Shown here piece after piece: positions 1 through 5,756 of a stretch of DNA of 9,198 bases. This DNA comes from Candidatus Culexmicrobium profundum (lineage in GTDB: Archaea; Thermoproteota; Methanomethylicia; Culexarchaeales; Culexmicrobiaceae), in NCBI GenBank assembly GCA_025061245.1, contig JANZKD010000062.1, positions 1 through 9,198 on the forward strand, written 5' to 3'. Numbering within the stretch: the stretch's first letter is position 1; each line of letters opens with the position of its first letter. A program made the translations under genes and the position numbers. The notes beneath the pieces were generated by a model. That model saw nothing but the letters and a program-made list of their open reading frames with translations. It had not been told where the DNA came from and made no database searches.

Positions 1-36
1 CTAGTTAAGTTAAAGGACGATAAACAAGGATTGTGA
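1..36 (+). CDS. Possible C-terminal end of an upstream gene (partial)
   Basis: Only one plus-strand frame is open from the left edge. It reads LVKLKDDKQGL and stops at TGA 34-36; the other two forward frames stop within the first eight bases. The stop lies nine bases before the TTG start of the LSm gene, and the LSm ribosome binding site overlaps it, which is typical operon spacing. Eleven residues are far too few to name a product, and a chance open frame cannot be excluded. Confidence 0.35.
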   Translation, partial: LVKLKDDKQGL

Positions 37-45
37 GGGGCGAAT

Positions 46-279
46 TTGCGAAGTGAACCTTTAAAACTTCTTAACCGTGCCATAAACAGCAAAGTCTTAG
101 TCAAACTGAAAAGCGGACAGGAATACATAGGAATTCTTGAAAGATGTGATAACTGTATGAATCTAATCTTAGCAGATGCAGAAGAAACAAATAATGGAGA
201 TCCAATAGCAAGATATGGTAAAATTTTCATCAGAGGAAACAATGTACTATACATAAAAATCGAAACACCCGTCATATAA
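46..279 (+). CDS. Sm-like archaeal protein (LSm / SmAP)
   Basis: A 77-residue Sm-fold protein. The family assembles into six- or seven-membered rings that bind U-rich RNA and act as RNA chaperones in RNA processing. The Sm1 motif spans about residues 16-47 (KVLVKLKSGQEYIGIL, then the RNA-contacting CDNCMNL). The Sm2 motif spans 58-71 and contains IRGNN, whose Arg-Gly-Asn normally contacts the base. The length is the usual full length for archaeal single-domain Sm proteins. The start is TTG at 46, supported by GAGGGG at 35-40 with five bases between; the nearby GTG at 33 is out of frame and soon stops. Two cysteines two residues apart (C34, C37) sit in the Sm1 RNA-binding loop, a small oddity. 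In many archaea a ribosomal protein L37e gene follows, but here the next gene is convergent. The family assignment is secure; the exact RNA targets are not visible. Confidence 0.93.
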   Translation: MRSEPLKLLNRAINSKVLVKLKSGQEYIGILERCDNCMNLILADAEETNNGDPIARYGKIFIRGNNVLYIKIETPVI

Positions 280-286
280 GTTAAAC

Positions 287-310
287 AATTTAATTAAAAT
301 AAATTAAATT
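287..310. repeat. AT-only inverted repeat in convergent gap
   Basis: AATTTAATT (287-295) and its perfect complement AATTAAATT (302-310) flank a six-base loop, between the ends of the LSm gene and the convergent unknown gene. It contains no G or C, so the hairpin would be unstable, and no T run follows on either strand. It may be chance in AT-rich spacer DNA. Confidence 0.25.
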
Positions 311-336
311 AGTTGAAATTATCTAAGTAGGGGATA

Positions 337-753
337 CTACCATACAGACTCTGAAATTTCAGATATCAAACCCTCTATTGGTATGGCATGAAGCTTTAAC
401 CTCTCAATTACCACTGGTCGAACAACCTCTTCATAATTACTATAGACACACCATAAGTCCACACCATTAAGTTTCTGACAACCCACCAAGTACTTTATCT
501 TTTCACCGAACAGAACACCTTCAACTTCAACTAAGCTATCATCCTCAGTGAAAACTGCAGGTCTATAATCATAGATGTCACATGGTGGATAATCATCAGT
601 GAGAGATGAAAATTCATAGATAACTAAGCCATCAGTAAATCTAATAGTAACCATTCTATTGTAAAAATCAATTATATACCATATAGCTTCAGGCTTCAAT
701 TGCTCCAATATTTTTTCACATTCATTCCAAGTGTTAATTGTTGCAAGTAACAT
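337..753 (-). CDS. Hypothetical protein, 138 aa, no recognised domain
   Basis: I do not recognise this protein. It is acidic and rich in Trp, Tyr, Asp and Glu, with predicted alternating beta strands in the middle (for example MVTIRFTDGLVIYEFSSL) and helix-prone ends. There is no signal peptide or membrane segment. The four cysteines (about 12, 58, 92 and 102) are dispersed and do not form a zinc-ribbon pattern. The start is ATG 753-751, backed by GAGGCG at 765-760 with a six-base spacer and by a TATA-like box about 38 bases upstream. That signal set argues for a real gene. It ends convergently with the LSm gene and diverges from metK. It could be a lineage-specific small cytosolic protein; no function is proposed. 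Confidence 0.65.
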   Translation of the reverse strand: MLLATINTWNECEKILEQLKPEAIWYIIDFYNRMVTIRFTDGLVIYEFSSLTDDYPPCDIYDYRPAVFTEDDSLVEVEGVLFGEKIKYLVGCQKLNGVDLWCVYSNYEEVVRPVVIERLKLHAIPIEGLISEISESVW

Positions 754-784
754 ACATAACGCCTCAAATATAACATGAAAACTG

Positions 785-800
785 AAATTTAAATACTTTA
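785..800. promoter_or_regulatory. TATA/BRE-type element in divergent region
   Basis: The 16 bases AAATTTAAATACTTTA contain the archaeal TATA consensus TTTAAATA at 788-795. Read leftward it lies about 26 bases before position 766, just upstream of the ribosome binding site of the 138-residue gene, so it fits that gene's promoter. Read rightward it is preceded by GAAA, a good BRE, and would start a transcript near 817 with a leader of about 120 bases before metK. The same 16 bases recur in the promoter of the regulator at 5312-5327. The direction of use is an inference. Confidence 0.5.
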
Positions 801-877
801 CAACATAATATTCCTATTGGAATAATTTTTTCAGAAAAGATATTATAACCAGAATACATTGTGTGCTTGTTAATAAT

Positions 878-890
878 AAATCTTAAATGG
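878..890 (+). promoter_or_regulatory. Candidate metK TATA box
   Basis: AAATCTTAAATGG places a TATA-like TCTTAAAT at 881-888 about 25 bases before a predicted transcript start near 910. That leaves a leader of about 25 bases containing the AGGTG ribosome binding site at 923-927. The box departs from consensus, so this is only a plausible proximal promoter. No folded leader element is seen between it and the gene. Confidence 0.35.
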
Positions 891-935
891 AAACAGTATT
901 AAGTTAAACCTTCAGAAATAGTAGGTGTGTGTGAG

Positions 936-2156
936 ATGGATGAAAAACGAGATATGAATATTGAACAACTCAACCATAAAACCATTGAAGAACTAAATAC
1001 AGAGATTGTGGAAAGAAAGGGAATTGGCCACCCCGATTATATTGCTGATGCCTCTGCTGAAAGTGTAAGTCTAGCCTTATGCAATTATTATCTAAAGGAA
1101 TTCGGCACAATTCTACATCACAATGTTGATAAAGGATTAGTAGTAGGTGGAAGAGCAAATCCAACATTTGGAGGAGGATATGTAGAGGAACCCATATACA
1201 TAATTATTGCAGGAAGAGCTACAAGTCAAGTAATAAAAGACAGAGAAATCATAAGAATACCAGTCGGATGCATAACAATAAATGCAGTAAGACAATTCAT
1301 CAAGGAAAACTTCAGATTTCTCGACCCAGTTAAACACGTCATAGTAGACTATAAGATAAGACCTGGATCAACAGACCTAGTAAAAGTCTTCGAACTAGGA
1401 AGAAAAACGCCACTCGCCAACGACACATCCTTCGGAGTAAGCTTCGCACCCCTATCACAAACTGAAAAACTAGTCTTAGAAACTGAAAAATATCTAAACT
1501 CCAAAAAAGTAAAAAGCGAACTGCCAGAAGTAGGAGAAGACATCAAAGTTATGGGATTAAGAAGAAAAAATGAAATAGAACTTACAATTGCAGCTGCAAT
1601 GATAAGTCACCTAATCCCAGACAAAGACCACTATATAAGTGTAAAGGAAGAAGTAAAGAGAAGAATAGAAGACTTAGCAGCTAAAATAACAGATTATCCA
1701 GTGAAAGTCAAAGTGAATGCAGCCGACAAAATTGAAAAAGGCGTAGTATACATCACTGTTACAGGTACATCAGCAGAAAGCGGAGATGATGGAAACACAG
1801 GAAGAGGAAACAGAGTAAATGGACTAATAACTCCATGCAGACCAATGTCAATGGAAGCAACAGCAGGCAAAAACCCAGTTAGCCATGTAGGTAAAATATA
1901 CAATGTACTTGCAAAAATAGTCGCAGAAAGAATATACAATGAAGTAAAAGGAGTAAGAGAAGTATACGTCAAAATTTTAGGTCGAATCGGATGGCCCATC
2001 AACGACCCAATGTACATAGATATTCAAACAATACTAGAACCCGAATATAAGATAGCTACAATAAGAGGAGACATAGAAGGCATAGTAAATGAAGAACTAA
2101 ACAATATAACTAGAATAACAGACTTAATCCTAAAACGAAAAGTTGAAATCTTTTAA
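936..2156 (+). CDS. metK: Archaeal-type S-adenosylmethionine synthetase
   Basis: The product makes S-adenosylmethionine from methionine and ATP, releasing phosphate and pyrophosphate. It is a cytosolic enzyme supplying methyl groups for RNA, protein and cofactor methylation. It belongs to the archaeal class (often called mat), distant from bacterial and eukaryotic MetK. Hallmarks include EIVERKGIGHPD near residues 23-34, the glycine-rich GGRANPTFGGG near 71-81, SGDDGNTGRGNRVNG near 282-296, and GRIGWPINDPMYID near 349-362. ATG 936 gives 406 residues, the usual family length, and follows AGGTG (923-927) by eight bases. An in-frame GTG at 927 overlaps that site, and ATG 954 is a less likely later start. 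No frame break or missing motif is seen. The last 27 bases overlap the convergent DUF460 gene. Confidence 0.96.
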   Translation: MDEKRDMNIEQLNHKTIEELNTEIVERKGIGHPDYIADASAESVSLALCNYYLKEFGTILHHNVDKGLVVGGRANPTFGGGYVEEPIYIIIAGRATSQVIKDREIIRIPVGCITINAVRQFIKENFRFLDPVKHVIVDYKIRPGSTDLVKVFELGRKTPLANDTSFGVSFAPLSQTEKLVLETEKYLNSKKVKSELPEVGEDIKVMGLRRKNEIELTIAAAMISHLIPDKDHYISVKEEVKRRIEDLAAKITDYPVKVKVNAADKIEKGVVYITVTGTSAESGDDGNTGRGNRVNGLITPCRPMSMEATAGKNPVSHVGKIYNVLAKIVAERIYNEVKGVREVYVKILGRIGWPINDPMYIDIQTILEPEYKIATIRGDIEGIVNEELNNITRITDLILKRKVEIF

Positions 2157-4202
2157 GTCTCCAATACGCTCTCTACGATACTCATCAAAGAGAGCCTTCA
2201 ACCTACTTAGTTCTCTTTCCTCAGATTTTCGAATCAATTCACTCTTAATTCTCTCAGACAAGACATTAACAAGGTCCCTTCTTGCAATAGGAAACTCGTC
2301 AATCCAAGTTAATTCAACATCACCTGCAAGTATAAATGGAATCACATACTCCTTAAACAACTCTAAAATATGATTTGGAGGAGTATAATCACCAATAACA
2401 CATTTAACCTTAACTCTAGCCAGCTCCCTAATAGCCTCATCATCAGCAACACTTAAATCATAAACATAGACAGCATCATCCCTACCAATGTTATATAAGC
2501 GAATACTCCTAAACACATCATCCTTAGTTAAATTCTTAACTGGCTTAAGAGCAATAAAAGATCCACCTAAAATCTTAATGAAAAACTTCCTCCACTTATT
2601 AATTCTATCCATTAACTTCTCACGCTCAACATTCAATGAGTTAACAATCTTAGTCAACTGATTAACTCTAAGCTCAAGAGAAGCAATCTCTCTTTGACGT
2701 CTAAGTTCCAATGAAATTTCACTACGTAAAGACTGAATAGTCTCCTCCAACTCTCTAATTCTACGATTAAGCCTCTCTATCTCGCCCATCAACTGTTCTT
2801 TTTGAGACAATAAAACTTGAACTCTCTCCTTCTCAGCCTTCAATTTCTTTTTCAACAACTCTACCTCTTCACTACTAACAGGAGGCTTAGGCTTAACCCT
2901 CTTCTCCACCAACAATTTTTCATCAGTCTTCCTAGATTTATATTTAATTTTCAATTTTTCAATGGCATCTCTAATATTATAACCCTTAACGATTAGAGCT
3001 CTCAACTGCTTTACAGGTACAAGAACATTAAGTTCACGGGCATGAGCCTCAGCCTGCTCAAATTTATTCTTAAAACTCATATAAGCCTTAACTGCTGCGG
3101 AAAGAGCATCCTTCATATGAGAATCCATAGTAGAACGCAATTGCGGTTTAAAATCATCCAAGTAATTCTTTATAATAGATTGCTTTTCAGCTGAAGTGAG
3201 ATTCTGAGAAGGGACAAATAAACTAGCATTCAACATAGAGGCAAGTTTCTGTACAAATGTCGGAGGAGGATTAACATCAGACGCTATGAGAATAGGTTGA
3301 CCATAATCAATAAGCAGATTAATTAAAGCACTCCTACTTAAATGACGCTTACTCGTTAACAATAATAACTGACCAAACAAGTTTAAAACAGCCACACCAG
3401 TGACCATGCCAGGATCAACACCAACAATCAAATAATTCTTAACCATTGGATCCGTAGGCAAATCCTTACCCAAGGGATGAAAAAGTAATTTAGAACCGTA
3501 CTCCTTCCTAACCATAACTCTGACATCACCATAATCCTCTGATTTAACAACACCCTTAACAACATCTGGAGGAGCATAAACTATAAAGAAACAACTATCA
3601 AAACCACTCCTACTCTCCCTATAAAACATGTCATAATCAAAGCCATGCTCATCCAATAAACTCTTAATCTCCCTTGAAATCCTCATGACACAAAGCCTAA
3701 TCTTACGCTTAAACCTATCCTCACTCATCCCACCCTCGCCAGGCCGCCTCTTCCTACAAACGATGATCCTAGACTCCCCTCTAGATGGATACACAACATA
3801 TCCAACATTCATCATAGCCAATTTAGCTGAAAACTCAGCCGCCTGTACTGGAGAAAGCTTACCACCAACACTAAGACCATGCTCCTCCACTAAAACAGAT
3901 AAAGACTTAAAGCCACTTGAAGGTGAACCAGTAACTTGAACCACCTTCAATGATGAGGGTAAAAAAGAAAGAAATCTTATTAACTTACGAACATTAGATG
4001 CAAGTTCAAAAACATTATCAATCGCCAAAATAGAAGGCTTAAATTTCCAAGTAAGCTTAACAAGCTTCCTCCTACTCACATCTTCCAATCGATTAATTAT
4101 TTTTCCATCCTTAAAAATAACAACAGCATACTTCGGCTGCCTTGAAGCTTGAGGAGAAAACATAGGCATTAAATCTGCACCAAAGACTATACTGTGAGCC
4201 AT
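2130..4202 (-). CDS. DUF460-family RuvC/RNase H-like protein with coiled coil
   Basis: A 690-residue archaeal protein resembling DUF460 (COG2433), a family with an RNase H-like domain and no settled function. Residues 1-75 contain strand-rich sequence with acidic residues (GADLMPMF with D10, ILAIDN with D62), possibly a second, degenerate RNase H-like fold. The clearest domain begins at YLIVGVDPGMVTGVAVL (D263), followed by LIASDVNPPP (D309) and SHMKDALSAAVKAY (D365); these three aspartates match the RuvC-type catalytic layout. A long charged coiled coil covers about 444-540 (ELLKKKLKAEKERVQVLL and onward), and a globular C-terminal domain follows. The start chosen is ATG 4202, preceded by GGGGA at 4216-4212; an in-frame GTG at 4220 contains that site. 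It lies 43 bases downstream of rio2 on the same strand, so co-transcription is likely. Nuclease activity is inferred, not shown. Confidence 0.85.
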   Translation of the reverse strand: MAHSIVFGADLMPMFSPQASRQPKYAVVIFKDGKIINRLEDVSRRKLVKLTWKFKPSILAIDNVFELASNVRKLIRFLSFLPSSLKVVQVTGSPSSGFKSLSVLVEEHGLSVGGKLSPVQAAEFSAKLAMMNVGYVVYPSRGESRIIVCRKRRPGEGGMSEDRFKRKIRLCVMRISREIKSLLDEHGFDYDMFYRESRSGFDSCFFIVYAPPDVVKGVVKSEDYGDVRVMVRKEYGSKLLFHPLGKDLPTDPMVKNYLIVGVDPGMVTGVAVLNLFGQLLLLTSKRHLSRSALINLLIDYGQPILIASDVNPPPTFVQKLASMLNASLFVPSQNLTSAEKQSIIKNYLDDFKPQLRSTMDSHMKDALSAAVKAYMSFKNKFEQAEAHARELNVLVPVKQLRALIVKGYNIRDAIEKLKIKYKSRKTDEKLLVEKRVKPKPPVSSEEVELLKKKLKAEKERVQVLLSQKEQLMGEIERLNRRIRELEETIQSLRSEISLELRRQREIASLELRVNQLTKIVNSLNVEREKLMDRINKWRKFFIKILGGSFIALKPVKNLTKDDVFRSIRLYNIGRDDAVYVYDLSVADDEAIRELARVKVKCVIGDYTPPNHILELFKEYVIPFILAGDVELTWIDEFPIARRDLVNVLSERIKSELIRKSEERELSRLKALFDEYRRERIGDLKDFNFSF

Positions 4203-4245
4203 AACAGTTAATCCCCACACTACACTAATTTAACACTAGAAGACC

Positions 4246-5121
4246 TCATTCCCCTATAATATACTCAAACACACTTTTAAAATCAACTTTAACTCTAAAC
4301 CTACGCTCAAAAAAGCGTAAAACATTAAAGACATCACGCTTCAAAAGCGAAAAAGCACTTGGATGAATAGCGGAAACAAATTGAGGCCAATCAATTATCA
4401 ATGGCTTAATTTCAGGAGTAACAATAATATTATATTCGGATAAATCACCATGAACCACACCTACATCCCTATAACTTTTCTGAATATTACCTAAAACATC
4501 ATTTAAAAATCCAATTGGATCAGGTAGAAAATCACAAACATACAATGGATCACCCTCAATATAGCTCATGACAATAACATGCCTATTCCATGCTTTAGGC
4601 TTAGGCACACTAACCCCCTTAGGGTAAAGAAGCTTTAAAGCTTCAAACTCTCTTTTAGCAGCCATTTTAGACTGAATTAACCATGAAACTTTATCTCTAT
4701 CAGCAACGTATGTTCTCACACGTCTTGTCTTTTTAAAGCTAGTTCTACCCAACCTATGAAATTTAACTGCAACTCTCTCCCCAAGTGGAGTAATGGCATC
4801 ATAAACATCAGCCTCCTTCCCAATACCAAGAGGCTTACCAATAGCCTCAAGAATATTATTGGAAACAAGATAGCTTAATGCTAAACAATCATAACCCCAC
4901 CTAGTTAAACTATAACCTTCATAAGCACCAAAACTCCTCCTAACCAAACCCAATCTACAAAGCTTACTTAGATTTCTAGAGAGAAGAGAAGCTTCAACTC
5001 TAGTTTTCCTAACCACATAATCAATTGGAACAAATTCGAAATGAAACATACCCTTCTCAAGTATCTTTAAAAGCTTAATATCATTCTCCTCAAGCAACTT
5101 GAACACAGCTATAGGAAGCAT
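4246..5121 (-). CDS. rio2: RIO2-type serine kinase/ATPase
   Basis: An atypical kinase of the RIO2 class, known for acting on maturation of the small ribosomal subunit. The N-terminal 90 residues form the RIO2-specific winged helix (KLLEENDIKLLKILEKGM through the RRSFGAYEGYSLTRWGYD wing). The kinase part shows the glycine loop GIGKEADVYDA (about 99-109), the ATP-binding lysine in VAVKFHRLG (K120), the catalytic loop VVHGDLSEYNII (H224, D226, N231) and the metal-binding IIDWPQ (D244). The 291-residue length is normal for the archaeal class. ATG 5121 has no convincing ribosome binding site; an in-frame TTG at 5130 adds three residues. A leaderless or short-leader transcript is therefore plausible as this is the first gene of its unit. 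The DUF460 gene follows directly. Identification is firm. Confidence 0.95.
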   Translation of the reverse strand: MLPIAVFKLLEENDIKLLKILEKGMFHFEFVPIDYVVRKTRVEASLLSRNLSKLCRLGLVRRSFGAYEGYSLTRWGYDCLALSYLVSNNILEAIGKPLGIGKEADVYDAITPLGERVAVKFHRLGRTSFKKTRRVRTYVADRDKVSWLIQSKMAAKREFEALKLLYPKGVSVPKPKAWNRHVIVMSYIEGDPLYVCDFLPDPIGFLNDVLGNIQKSYRDVGVVHGDLSEYNIIVTPEIKPLIIDWPQFVSAIHPSAFSLLKRDVFNVLRFFERRFRVKVDFKSVFEYIIGE

Positions 5122-5150
5122 ATATATCAAGGCGATAATAAATGAATAAT

Positions 5151-5159
5151 CTAATAAAA
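5151..5159 (-). promoter_or_regulatory. Candidate rio2-DUF460 promoter
   Basis: Leftward, TTTTATTAG lies about 26 bases before 5129, which would give a transcript beginning at or just before the rio2 start codons, matching the lack of a ribosome binding site. A second box, a perfect TTTAAATA on the minus strand at 5222-5215, would instead give a leader of about 70 bases. The sequence does not say which is used. Confidence 0.35.
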
Positions 5160-5311
5160 CTGTAGCTAAAAAAGGTTGAATTAAAAACTCTAAACCATAC
5201 CTTTATTAGAAAAATATTTAAAACCTTAAAAATAAGAAGCTACCAAATCAAAAAAGTTAAAACTAGATTTTTTCTAATGAAACTAAATTCGGAAAAATCA
5301 AAATATACAAT

Positions 5312-5328
5312 AAATTTAAATACTTTAA
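5312..5328 (+). promoter_or_regulatory. TATA box and possible operator of the regulator gene
   Basis: TTTAAATA at 5315-5322 matches the archaeal TATA consensus and predicts transcription from about 5345, leaving a short leader with the GGAGGTG site. Overlapping it, TTAAA-TAC-TTTAA (5316-5328) is a perfect 5-3-5 inverted repeat. A regulator bound here would block TBP, so autorepression is possible. The operator role is an inference. Confidence 0.5.
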
Positions 5329-5357
5329 TGCATAAAAACACATTGAAATAATAGTTT

Positions 5358-5364
5358 GGAGGTG
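5358..5364 (+). promoter_or_regulatory. Strong ribosome binding site that fixes the regulator start
   Basis: GGAGGTG is a full match to the archaeal 16S 3' end and stands six bases before GTG 5371. An in-frame TTG at 5356 lies upstream of and partly within this motif, so it is not the likely start. Confidence 0.75.
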
Positions 5365-5370
5365 GATTTC

Positions 5371-5679
5371 GTGTCTACACCAAAGGGTGAAGTATATGAA
5401 GAAAATGGAGTTTTAATCGTTAAAGGTGAAGAAGTTGTAAATGTAGCATCAGCCCTATCATCAGACACAAGGTTAAAGATCCTTGAATTCTTAAGGGGAA
5501 GAGAAGCAGACATAGGACAAGTAGCAGAATTCATTAATCAGAGTAAAGCAAATGCAAGTGCACAAATGAGAATACTAGAGAAATATGGACTAGTAAAAAC
5601 AACATACAAGCCTGGAATAAGAGGAGTGAAAAAAGTCTGTACAACAGACATTAAGGAAGTTAGGTTAATTCTAGAATAA
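5371..5679 (+). CDS. ArsR-type winged-helix transcriptional regulator
   Basis: A 102-residue single-domain DNA-binding protein. The ArsR-like core begins at NVASALSSDTRLKILEFL (about residues 24-41), continues with the positioning helix IGQVAEFI, and has a recognition helix around QSKANASAQMRILEKYG (57-73). The wing (TTYKPGIRGVKKVC) follows at about 77-90. The PGxRG-KK-C wing resembles archaeal ArsR-like regulators of the COG4189 kind; that subfamily assignment is from memory and tentative. No metal-binding cysteine pair typical of ArsR/SmtB sensors is visible; the single Cys90 lies in the wing. GTG 5371 is chosen because of the strong GGAGGTG six bases upstream. It is transcribed alone, divergently from rio2 and convergently with pyrG. 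An inverted repeat over its TATA box suggests autoregulation. The ligand and targets are unknown. Confidence 0.85.
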   Translation: MSTPKGEVYEENGVLIVKGEEVVNVASALSSDTRLKILEFLRGREADIGQVAEFINQSKANASAQMRILEKYGLVKTTYKPGIRGVKKVCTTDIKEVRLILE

Positions 5680-5756
5680 ATCATCAAATATAACCACAAT
5701 TAGCTAAAAGTAGCAATATTAAAGAGGTAAAGACCAAAGTCATTCTTTTGTAAACT

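Noticed and set aside
830..918. Direct repeat TTCAGAAA at 830-837 and 911-918
   Set aside because: Eight bases in AT-rich spacer DNA is within chance expectation and has no third copy or regular spacing.
796..935. SAM-responsive riboswitch before metK
   Set aside because: The stretch is AT-rich with no stable paired stems or recognisable conserved core; such riboswitches are also very unusual in archaea.
1694..2017. Minus-strand open frame of 107 codons within metK
   Set aside because: It is a shadow of the strongly conserved metK frame, with no ribosome binding site and no protein-like motif. Other opposite-strand frames in metK, DUF460 and pyrG were dropped for the same reason.
5356..5370. 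TTG 5356 as the regulator start
   Set aside because: The strong GGAGGTG (5358-5364) lies just inside that frame and points to GTG 5371; the five extra residues would be encoded by the binding site itself.
5680..5756. Terminators or a small RNA in the regulator/pyrG convergent gap
   Set aside because: No GC-rich hairpin, long T run or paired C/D box set is visible on either strand in these 77 bases.
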